This document shows positions 11,791 to 20,335 of a DNA stretch of 64,000 nucleotides, piece by piece. A program made the translations under genes and the position numbers. This DNA is from Vitis vinifera (taxonomy: Eukaryota > Streptophyta > Magnoliopsida > Vitales > Vitaceae): NCBI RefSeq assembly GCF_030704535.1, contig NC_081818.1, positions 24,839,001-24,903,000 of the forward strand, written 5' to 3'. The stretch's first letter is position 1. Each line of letters opens with the position of its first letter. Under the pieces are notes generated by a model. It was not told the origin of the DNA. It was given only the letters and a program-made list of their open reading frames with translations, and searched no databases.

Positions 11791-11918
11791 AAAAATCTCC
11801 CAGACGATGGGAACCATTTAAGAATTTTCCATCTCTTATAGGGCCTCAAAAAGCAAAAGTAACCTTATCTACCCTCGCAAATATCTCGCTCTTCGACCGT
11901 CCCCTCTAGCCTATAAAT
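11791..11918 (+). promoter_or_regulatory. LIR1 proximal promoter with clock/light elements and TATA box
   Basis: AAAAATCT at 11791-11798 is the CCA1-binding site. CTTATC at 11864-11869 is an I-box (GATAAG) on the other strand. AAATATCT at 11879-11886 is one base short of the evening element. A TATA box (TATAAAT) lies at 11912-11918, placing transcription start near 11945, about 30 bases before the ATG. LIR1 is known for light- and clock-controlled transcription in rice and Arabidopsis, so the motif set fits. Occupancy is inference. Confidence 0.6.
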
Positions 11919-11974
11919 TAGAACTCCCTGCAATCAGAACACACCCAACCAAAAATTACACAAACCCAATCAAA

Positions 11975-12558
11975 ATGCAGGCAGCTTTGTGCTTTGCCCC
12001 CACCCTTCTCCCTCTCACACCCTCCAGGAACTTTGCTACACCTGCAAGTTCTTCCCCTCCAAAGTTAGCCACCTCACTCACTTCCCGCCGTCCGCCAATC
12101 AAAGCAGCTGCCGCGGCCTACGACTCTTCTACAGTTGATTACAACTCCATGACCTCGTAATTCTTTATCTTTTTGGAATTGTTGTCTTTCTAATTTTCTT
12201 TATTAAATTCTGTGAACGTGATGCCCATTCCTTTCTATATACATAGTGTGTTTCCAGCAGAAGCCTGCGATGTAATTGGTGGAGAAGCCTGCTTGGCAGA
12301 TTGTTATCCAGAAGTGAGGCTCAAACAGGAGGCTAGAAATAGGGCCGCAAGAACTGCTTCTGAAGTCACTGAGCGAGACTATTACGAGTACAATGATGCA
12401 AAAACGTAAATACTTCCTGATGCATTCAAATGTGTGATCAGACTCTACACAAAGACGTACTCATTACTGTCTCTTTTTACAGGGTGTTCCGGGCAGAGGC
12501 TTGCGATGATCTTGGAGGACTTTTCTGTGAGCGTGAGTATCAGAGGGGCGTCTACTAG
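11975..12558 (+). CDS. LIR1: Light-regulated protein LIR1, chloroplastic (3 exons, 138 aa)
   Basis: Exons 11975-12156, 12247-12405 and 12483-12558 splice GT-AG and close in phase to 138 residues, the usual LIR1 size. Residues 1 to about 50 are Ser/Ala/Pro-rich with few acidic residues, a chloroplast transit peptide. The mature part carries the two LIR1 repeats: VFPAEACDVIGGEAC at the start of exon 2 and VFRAEACDDLGGLFC at the start of exon 3. Each repeat thus begins at an exon boundary, which points to exon duplication. LIR1 binds leaf-type ferredoxin-NADP+ oxidoreductase and strengthens its attachment to the thylakoid anchors TIC62 and TROL, so it affects how photosynthetic reductase is held at the membrane. 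The upstream promoter shows light/clock-type sites. Confidence 0.93.
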
Positions 12559-13442
12559 AAGAAGAATAAGTCTGCATTATCAGGGAAACAAGAAGAAAAT
12601 TTTCAATTTCATGTTTTGATTGTATATATACTTGGTATTGCTTGGATGTATAACCACATGTAATTTCCTGATAAGAAGGATATTTGATCTTTAGAAATCA
12701 TTGTTGGTAGGAGTCTTACAGATCAAAGTTGCAGACAAGCATTCCAGCATGTAAAATTTATGAACGTGCTCATATAACAGGAAGAAATAAGAATCAGTTG
12801 CTGAGCAACAGCCTCTTGTAGTTGACAAAACTTGAAATGACTGCAATGAATAAAACACACCCTGCCAAAGGAAGATGATAAAGGGAGAGAAATAAAGTCC
12901 TTAAACATGAGAACCCATGAGAAAATTTGTGCTTCGTGTAGCTGTGGATGAGGATGAAGTTGATGGTGGCTTAGGTATGATGAACATAAGAAAAATTTGG
13001 AATTGAATAGTATGTAGCTCATCTGCTTGAGATCGAAAAAATCTGAGATTTTATTAAGGAAATTGAATTTGGTAAAAAAATTTGAACCTATTTTTTAAAA
13101 TAATTTTTTGTTTTCAAAAACAAAAACTGTTAGAAAACATGTTTAATAAATTTTAAATTCAAAACTTTTTTTTGAAAATTTGTTAAGAAAATAAAGTGTT
13201 TTTATAATAAATTTTAATTATTTTCATTTATTTTTAGGTATTATTTTAAAAATAATTGCATAAATACGAAAAATTATTAAAAATAAATATTATTAGTAAA
13301 AATTATTTTTAAAAAATATTTAAAAACATGGAAAACAAACTTACCTGTTAGACCTTTACTCAATAAAGTATTATAGAATTGTTATTTGAAAGTGTTTTCA
13401 AAAATTAGTTTTTAATAACTCGGGGTAGCAGCTAAATGTTGG
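12559..13442. other. Intergenic region between LIR1 and the PPR gene
   Basis: 12559 to about 12720 is the likely LIR1 3' UTR. About 13040-13410 is extremely AT-rich with phrases such as TTTTCAAAAACAAAAAC that recur near 44257-44460, suggesting a shared, decayed miniature repeat. No gene is recognised. The PPR promoter must lie here, but no clear TATA box was picked out. Confidence 0.45.
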
Positions 13443-16055
13443 TTGGGACTTGGGAGGTGGTTGCAGTCACAGGTCACGTACCGGAAAAGAGAAACCCATA
13501 AACTCGTCAGCAGAACATTCGTCTGTGTCCCAACTCCCACTCCGCAAGCATGTTATTCATATAAATATTCTAATCTCCAGTCCTCTTTTCCTATGAAACC
13601 ATTCAGACCAAATGCACTCCAAAACCTCACTTCTCTAACTTCTCTAGCAAGCCTTCAATCTCCAAAACTTCGCCTCAATGTTGTCAACAATATCGACGCC
13701 CGAATCGTCAAAACTGGTTTTGATCCAGACACATCTCGCTCCAATTTCAGGGTCGGTAATTTTCTTAAAAATGGGGAATTATCTCAAGCACGCCAACTGT
13801 TTGAGAAAATGCCTCACAAGAACACTGTCTCAACCAACATGATGATTTCGGGCTATGTCAAGTCTGGCAATCTTGGTGAAGCTAGAAAGTTGTTTGATGG
13901 CATGGTTGAACGAACAGCTGTGACATGGACAATTTTGATTGGTGGGTATTCTCAATTGAACCAGTTTAAGGAAGCGTTTGAACTTTTTGTCCAGATGCAG
14001 AGGTGTGGGACTGAGCCAGATTATGTGACTTTTGTCACTCTCTTATCAGGGTGCAATGGCCATGAGATGGGGAACCAAATAACTCAAGTTCAGACCCAGA
14101 TCATCAAATTGGGATATGATTCAAGGCTTATTGTTGGCAACACTCTGGTTGATTCTTATTGCAAATCTAATCGCCTGGATTTAGCTTGTCAGCTCTTTAA
14201 GGAAATGCCGGAAATAGATTCAGTTTCTTACAATGCAATGATAACAGGGTATTCAAAAGATGGATTAGATGAGAAAGCTGTAAATCTCTTTGTGGAAATG
14301 CAAAACTCAGGTTTGAAGCCCACGGAGTTTACTTTTGCAGCAGTTCTATGTGCCAATATTGGGTTAGATGACATAGTCCTGGGTCAACAAATTCACAGTT
14401 TTGTGATCAAGACCAATTTTGTTTGGAATGTGTTTGTGAGCAATGCCTTGCTCGATTTCTACTCAAAGCATGACTCTGTGATTGATGCCAGAAAACTTTT
14501 TGATGAGATGCCCGAGCAGGACGGTGTGTCTTATAATGTGATCATCTCAGGCTATGCATGGGATGGAAAACATAAATATGCTTTTGATCTTTTCCGGGAA
14601 TTACAGTTCACCGCATTTGACAGGAAACAGTTCCCTTTTGCAACCATGTTGAGTATAGCATCAAATACATTAGATTGGGAAATGGGTAGACAAATCCATG
14701 CCCAAACTATTGTCACAACAGCTGATTCAGAAATTCTAGTGGGAAATTCTCTGGTAGACATGTATGCAAAATGTGGTAAATTTGAGGAAGCTGAAATGAT
14801 ATTTACAAATTTGACCCATAGAAGTGCAGTTCCGTGGACTGCCATGATCTCAGCTTATGTTCAGAAGGGGTTCTATGAAGAAGGACTTCAATTATTCAAT
14901 AAGATGCGCCAAGCCAGTGTAATTGCAGACCAGGCCACTTTTGCCAGCCTATTAAGAGCCTCTGCAAGTATAGCTTCACTATCTCTGGGGAAACAGTTGC
15001 ATTCATTTATAATAAAATCAGGATTCATGTCCAATGTGTTTTCTGGGAGTGCACTTCTAGATGTGTATGCCAAATGTGGGTCCATAAAAGATGCAGTTCA
15101 AACCTTTCAGGAGATGCCTGATAGGAATATAGTCTCTTGGAATGCCATGATCTCAGCTTATGCCCAGAATGGGGAAGCTGAGGCCACTCTCAAATCATTC
15201 AAAGAGATGGTTCTGTCGGGTCTCCAACCAGATTCTGTAAGCTTCCTCGGCGTACTCTCTGCATGCAGCCATAGTGGGCTTGTTGAAGAAGGATTATGGC
15301 ACTTCAACTCCATGACTCAAATTTATAAACTTGATCCAAGAAGGGAACATTATGCATCTGTAGTAGACATGTTATGCCGCAGTGGACGTTTCAATGAAGC
15401 AGAGAAGTTGATGGCTGAGATGCCGATTGACCCAGATGAAATCATGTGGTCATCAGTTCTGAATGCCTGCAGGATACATAAAAATCAAGAACTTGCCAGA
15501 AGAGCAGCGGACCAACTATTCAATATGGAGGAGCTAAGAGATGCTGCTCCTTATGTCAACATGTCTAATATTTATGCAGCAGCAGGGCAATGGGAGAATG
15601 TTAGTAAGGTGCACAAAGCAATGAGGGACCGGGGAGTTAAGAAGCTGCCAGCTTATAGTTGGGTTGAAATCAAACATGAGACACACATGTTCTCAGCAAA
15701 TGATAGGTGTCATCCACAAATAGAAGAAATCAGGAAGAAGATAGACATGTTAACAAAGACGATGGAGGAACTAGGGTACAAACCAGATACGAGTTGTGCC
15801 CTTCACAATGAAGATGAGAAGTTCAAAGTAGAGTCTCTTAAATATCACAGCGAGAGGTTAGCAATTGCCTTTGCGCTGATCAGTACACCAGAAGGGTCAC
15901 CAATACTGGTGATGAAAAACTTGCGAGCTTGTATAGACTGCCATGCTGCCATCAAGGTGATTTCTAAAATTGTAGGACGGGAAATTACAGTTAGGGATTC
16001 AACCAGGTTCCATCATTTTAGAGATGGGTTCTGCTCCTGTGGGGACTTTTGGTGA
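13443..16055 (+). CDS. DYW-class pentatricopeptide repeat protein, intronless, 870 aa (or 820 aa from an internal ATG)
   Basis: A single open frame full of P, L and S type PPR motifs (for example VSTNMMISGYVKSGNLGEAR, later VSWNAMISAYAQNGEAEATL) from about residue 95 to 690. E and E+ regions follow, then a DYW domain with HSERLA, CIDCHAAIK and the terminus CSCGDFW. The HxE and CxxC zinc residues of the cytidine-deaminase-like fold are present, so C-to-U RNA editing in an organelle is the expected role. It resembles Arabidopsis At2g01510, predicted mitochondrial. The frame's first ATG gives a long, weakly conserved-looking leader; the ATG at 13593 (MKPFRPNALQ) gives a more typical basic, Ser/Leu-rich targeting peptide and is a credible alternative start. 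The RNA target cannot be read off without the PPR code. Confidence 0.93.
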   Translation: MGLGRWLQSQVTYRKRETHKLVSRTFVCVPTPTPQACYSYKYSNLQSSFPMKPFRPNALQNLTSLTSLASLQSPKLRLNVVNNIDARIVKTGFDPDTSRSNFRVGNFLKNGELSQARQLFEKMPHKNTVSTNMMISGYVKSGNLGEARKLFDGMVERTAVTWTILIGGYSQLNQFKEAFELFVQMQRCGTEPDYVTFVTLLSGCNGHEMGNQITQVQTQIIKLGYDSRLIVGNTLVDSYCKSNRLDLACQLFKEMPEIDSVSYNAMITGYSKDGLDEKAVNLFVEMQNSGLKPTEFTFAAVLCANIGLDDIVLGQQIHSFVIKTNFVWNVFVSNALLDFYSKHDSVIDARKLFDEMPEQDGVSYNVIISGYAWDGKHKYAFDLFRELQFTAFDRKQFPFATMLSIASNTLDWEMGRQIHAQTIVTTADSEILVGNSLVDMYAKCGKFEEAEMIFTNLTHRSAVPWTAMISAYVQKGFYEEGLQLFNKMRQASVIADQATFASLLRASASIASLSLGKQLHSFIIKSGFMSNVFSGSALLDVYAKCGSIKDAVQTFQEMPDRNIVSWNAMISAYAQNGEAEATLKSFKEMVLSGLQPDSVSFLGVLSACSHSGLVEEGLWHFNSMTQIYKLDPRREHYASVVDMLCRSGRFNEAEKLMAEMPIDPDEIMWSSVLNACRIHKNQELARRAADQLFNMEELRDAAPYVNMSNIYAAAGQWENVSKVHKAMRDRGVKKLPAYSWVEIKHETHMFSANDRCHPQIEEIRKKIDMLTKTMEELGYKPDTSCALHNEDEKFKVESLKYHSERLAIAFALISTPEGSPILVMKNLRACIDCHAAIKVISKIVGREITVRDSTRFHHFRDGFCSCGDFW

Positions 16056-16441
16056 AGATCTAAACATTGAAAGAGAAGGGGATGGCTTTGAGGATGAAAA
16101 GGTCTCACCATACACATTTTGCATTTTTTGTAGACTTACCCATTGCATTCATTCGCATAGACACAATCCTAAAAGCTTCGATTTTATTTCTAAAGGGTGT
16201 CCTATGATCTTATCGTTGATTTGAATCACAAGTGTTCGATAATACAGACCCATAGGAATAAATCCAACACTTCAAATCACAAAAGATAGATGGCAAAATG
16301 AAAATAGGTAAAGAAATATCAATCACCCCAAGAAATTAGATTCAGCAAAAATGAAAATGCCAAAACTGCTACAAGTGTTGATTTCGCATAAGAAAAAAAC
16401 AACCAAAATTGAAAATTCTGGTATTGGTACATAATGAAATA
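16056..16441. other. Short convergent intergenic region
   Basis: The PPR gene (plus) and the CGR1-like gene (minus) point at each other with fewer than 400 bases between stop codons, so their 3' UTRs must share or nearly touch in this space. The sequence is AT-rich with no other recognisable feature. Confidence 0.5.
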
Positions 16442-16990
16442 CTACTTCTTAACCAAACTATCAGGAACAAGCTTAAGTTGCTTTCTCTGCTTCGACTTTG
16501 CAATCTTCTTCAAGGTCTTAGGGTTACTGATTATCTGAAGCTTGGTCCCAGACTTGAGAATATTCTCCTGTTTCCTTTTTTCTCTCTCCTCCCTCTTCTT
16601 CCTCTTCTCCACCTTATTCGTCCTTATCTCCTCCTTCAGCTCCGTCATTCTCTCCTTGTACGCCTTCTTTATCTCCTTCTGCTTCGCCCTTTGCTCGAAC
16701 GTCGTTCCCTTCAGACTCACCTTCGACGCCGATGATCGCTGCTTCCGCGGCTGCTTCCACTTTCTCCCGGACACCTTTCCGGCGATTATGCCGTCGTATT
16801 TGGGCTTGTCTGGGTTCTCGGAGGAAGGTATGGCTTGCCTCTTTGCCGACGGCGCTGAGGCATCATCGTTGTTGTCGTTGTCGATCTCCATCGAGACATC
16901 GTTGATTTCAGTTTCTGATGATCTCTTGCGCTTGTTCTTTTGGCCGCCTAGGCCCTCATCCAAGCATCTGAAATCGATCGTGCACGCCAT
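16442..16990 (-). CDS. CGR1-like rRNA-processing protein, intronless, 182 aa
   Basis: The 182-residue frame has an acidic, Ser-rich N-terminal third with basic nuclear-localisation clusters (KNKRKR). The CGR1 core follows from about 75: GRKWKQPRKQRSS, then a long Lys/Glu/Arg-rich helix (KEIKKAYKERMTELKEEI, KRKKREEREKRKQEN) and the end KIAKSKQRKQLKLV. This is the pattern of yeast Cgr1 and animal CCDC86, nucleolar proteins needed for 60S pre-rRNA processing. The highly charged coiled-coil C-terminal half is diagnostic in form rather than catalytic. The ATG at 16990-16988 is the only reasonable start. A GGGTAAACCC-like run just upstream (about 17014-17030), with AAACCCTA on one strand, resembles the telo-box common in plant ribosome-biogenesis promoters. 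Confidence 0.82.
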   Translation of the reverse strand: MACTIDFRCLDEGLGGQKNKRKRSSETEINDVSMEIDNDNNDDASAPSAKRQAIPSSENPDKPKYDGIIAGKVSGRKWKQPRKQRSSASKVSLKGTTFEQRAKQKEIKKAYKERMTELKEEIRTNKVEKRKKREEREKRKQENILKSGTKLQIISNPKTLKKIAKSKQRKQLKLVPDSLVKK

Positions 16991-17124
16991 AGAGAGAGGT
17001 ATAAGCGTCTGGGTTTACCCTAGGGTTTTGTTCCCATGGAATGGGCCTATTTATTAGGTAGATGGCACGGTCTATTGGATCTGGGGTTATTTTTGTAAAT
17101 TTAGTACTTCATAAATTTTTTACG

Positions 17125-18060
17125 GAAAACCCATTGGGCATTTGACAAATATATACTTTTTCACAAACCAACTTTATGAAATCTGGAAATCAACTTTTAA
17201 TGTGAAAAATTATATATTTTTTATGACTTTTAATGTGAAAAATTATATATTTTTTATGCACTCTAAGCCGATTGCATTTTTTGTATCGAGGTTGCCCCTT
17301 TTTTTTTTTTTTTCCTCTTGTACCCATAATCCGTCTCTCCCTCCCTCCCCAGCAAAACCGACTAGCTGACATCATCACCGGTTGCCACTCACACCTCTCT
17401 CTGATCGGTAATCTCCTCCTCTCTTCCTTGCCCTTCCCTCTTTCTCTCCTTCCCTTTCGACACCACCAAGAGAGAAGAAGGCACGACTGGTTGCCATTAA
17501 CGACGACAACCAGCAACTCTCATGATTATTGACGACGACAGCGACGGAAGCACCAGCGTAGGGAGAGACCCCTCTACCCAGAGGTGAGCTCACCCTCGCC
17601 CTCGTCGGCCTCCCTCCTGCCCCTCCTCGACGTCTCTCTCTACGCTGGTGCTTTGGCCATCGTCGTCGTCAATGACAGCAAGAGTTGTTGGTTGCCACTG
17701 TCAACGGCAGCCAGCCGTGCCTTCTTCCCTCTGACCTTGGTTCGCCACCATTGCCACCACCTTCTTCCCTCTTGGTGATGTTGAAAGGAAAGGAAAAAGA
17801 GAGAAAGAAGGAAAGGAAAGGGAAAGAGGGGGAGATTGCCGATCGGAGAGAGGTGTGAGTGGCAATTGGTGACGACGTCAACCGATCGGTTTCACTAGGG
17901 AGGGAAGGAGAGGCAGATGGTGGGTACGGGAGGAAAAAAAAAAAAGAAAAAAGGCAATCTCGATACAAATAAAAAAGATATAATTTTTCACATTAAAAAC
18001 TAGCTTTTAGATTTCATAAAATTGGATTCCGGAAAAACGTATATTTCCCAAATGGCCCAA
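17125..18060. mobile_element. Large foldback (long inverted-repeat) element, about 0.94 kb
   Basis: The left arm (about 17125-17572) and right arm (about 17620-18060) are inverted copies of each other. Matching landmarks: TTTTAATGTGAAAAATTATA at 17195 and 17227 against its complement near 17970-17992; GTATCGAGGTTGCC near 17283 against its complement near 17957; GCACCAGCGTAG near 17550 against CTACGCTGGTGC near 17640. The loop is only about 50 bases. The left arm has a short internal direct duplication (17190-17258). The arms are C/T-rich, then A/G-rich, and give long spurious open frames that are not genes. No transposase is present. The form fits a non-autonomous foldback/MULE-like MITE; family and target-site duplication are not settled. 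Confidence 0.75.
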
Positions 18061-19002
18061 TTAAAACACAAGTTTCCCAATTTTTTAGTCCAAAAAATAT
18101 ATATTTTTCTCAAATAAAAATTAATCAATTAAAAGGAATTATCTTACTCCTATCCACCTATTTGCAATACAAGGCTACAATTGTTGCTTCTTCAAACCTC
18201 GCTTAAGCAGGTGCTGAACGTGATTATCGTTCGACAACCATGTATTGTATTTTTCTCAGTCAAAATTTGGTCTTTTTGGAATCGGAAAAAGTAATGGGTG
18301 CTCGGTCTATAGACGAAGTAGAGAGTTTTTGAGTGTTGATGTTTCTACTAATGCGCTAGCTAGAAAAAGCATTCAAAACCATTTTGCTTACAGAAAGTGT
18401 TAAAAAAAACCATAATTCAAAGGAAAATAAAATTATCCAACTATAAATAAATCTCCAAAATCATATCATCACGTATTAATTTAAACTTATTCTATTAACC
18501 TAACCATTATGACTCTATCAGGTTGAGCAAATATAATATGAGATGAGATAAATGAGGAGTTAGAAAGGAAGCGGGACATGATATGAAATTTATTTTAGAG
18601 GGTAGAGCAATATACAAATGTTAGTATAATCTAATAGTAATTATCCATTTAACAGCAAAATCTTTTGAGTAGGAAATTGAAGCACAACATATGGTGGATC
18701 ACTCGACTGATCGCTATCAAATTATGAGATGAGGGTTTGCCTGTTCGGGTGGCATCAGAAAGTCCACAGAAGCGTTGGACAGCAAACTGGACCATATATG
18801 ACACTTTCCACTATAAAAGTGTAAGGAATTTTTTCCATTTCTTTCCAAGATCATTTTTAGGATATTGAAGTTTATAAAATGTGTTCTCTTCTAGAATCTT
18901 CTCACATAATCAAGGGCTCTTAAAAAAAGTTTACAATTTTAATTAAAGAGAAATAACAAAAAGGATCACATTTTCACAAGGTGGAGCCCCATTCGTGATT
19001 AT
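18061..19002. other. Intergenic, no gene recognised
   Basis: Ordinary AT-rich sequence with no open frame of note and no repeat that I can define. It separates the foldback element from the next MITE-like block. Confidence 0.45.
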
Positions 19003-19675
19003 ATCATATCCTATGTTTGGTTGAACATATGATAAGATATAAGTTATCGCATCACTTATCTCATCATATGTTCAATCAAACATAGATAGGATAATTGGTG
19101 AAATATATTATTCACTTTTTTTTTTTTATTTCTTGTATATATGATATATTAATTTCGTGTTAAGATATAGGATGTGTATGTCCCCACGTATCATAAATTT
19201 CTTTTTTATATACTCATTTTACAAAATATTTTTTTATTATAAATTAAATTTATGGTTATAAAATAATATTAATATATAACATATAAATTATTTTTATATA
19301 TTAAATAATGTAATATAAAAAAATTAATTTGTAAAGTTTAAATATTTTAATCTAAATATTGTTAAATATAACACATATTCCATTTTTTTTAAATAAAAAA
19401 TATTGTAATGTAATAGAATTTTTATTTTAAATATTAAAAATAATATATATTTCATATTATTTTTAATTCATTTCACAAATTAAAATATAAAATAAAACAT
19501 GTTTAATTGGATATACTATCTTAGAAAATAAGATATGTATTTTCTATTCAATTTCCTATTCAATGGATATGATATCCTATAAAATGTGTATATCTTAAGA
19601 TTTTGAATGGGACATGATATCCTAAAATATACTTATCCTATCCAATCTTATCAATCAAACATCATCTATAAAACT
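19003..19675. mobile_element. MITE-like element with a terminal hairpin
   Basis: 19010-19085 forms a near-perfect hairpin: CCTATGTTTGGTTGAACATA and onward pairs with TATGTTCAATCAAACATAGG-like sequence across a loop of about 9 bases. The same motif returns in inverted form near 19640-19668 (CTTATCAATCAAACAT), closing an AT-rich body of about 600 bases with repeated GATATCCTA-type phrases. Non-coding. The ends and any target-site duplication are approximate. Confidence 0.5.
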
Positions 19676-19734
19676 ATCATCTAAGAATTCCATCAAAAAT
19701 TTTTGTATTGAGAACAAGCTCTCAGCTTAAGGCT

Positions 19735-20015
19735 AGATTCTAGGAAATTTGTGAGAAAATGCAAAGGAGAAAAATGAAAAGAAAACAAATATAAAAAATA
19801 AAAAATTTAAAATTAATAAATTATTTTTAAATAATATTTTAAATTTATTTCACTTTTTTTAACTACTATTTGATATTTAAAAATGTACAAATTTCTAGCT
19901 TTAATCATATTTAATCTTTTTTTTCTTTTTTTTAATATATTTTTTATAGGATAATCAAACATCAAAAAATTATTTTTCTTTTATCATTTTTTTTCCTTCT
20001 GACTACTTTCTGAGA
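19735..20015. repeat. Copy A of an AT-rich miniature repeat (relatives at 52651-52948 and 53256-53512)
   Basis: Shares a block order with two other places in the window: AAAATTAATAAATTATTTTTA, then TTAAATAATTT- or TTTAAAAATGTA-type phrases, then AATTTGATTTTCTTTT-type phrases, then an AAAAATCATTTTTCTT-type end. Divergence is high, so the copies are old. Non-coding. Confidence 0.4.
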
Positions 20016-20335
20016 ACTAAGATAACCTATGAATAACACCCGAGAAATAATATTTTGGTAAGCTAAACCCATGGATCTACAAACTACAAAACGCATTCAC
20101 GTGAGATCCAGATTTTTTATTTGAAGAAAACTCAGAAGGCCTGCAACAATTATTGCAGTATTACAACTAGTACGGCATTTATAGCCAGCTAAAACCTTGC
20201 AACTAAATATTAGATTGTCCAACAGTTCCTCATCTTAGAACAAGCACAGACAAATCAAATATTAACCTACAAATGAAGAATATTACGTCAAAATGGTTTA
20301 ACATTATGCGCAAAAACAAAAAACAGTGATGCCCA

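Noticed and set aside
16542-17057. 171-codon open frame on the plus strand over the CGR1-like gene
   Set aside because: It is the antisense shadow of a Lys/Glu-rich coding sequence (long Phe/Leu/Ser runs) and has no family resemblance.
17190-17968. Several open frames of 60-108 codons on both strands
   Set aside because: They arise from the C/T- and A/G-rich arms of the foldback element and mirror each other across its axis.
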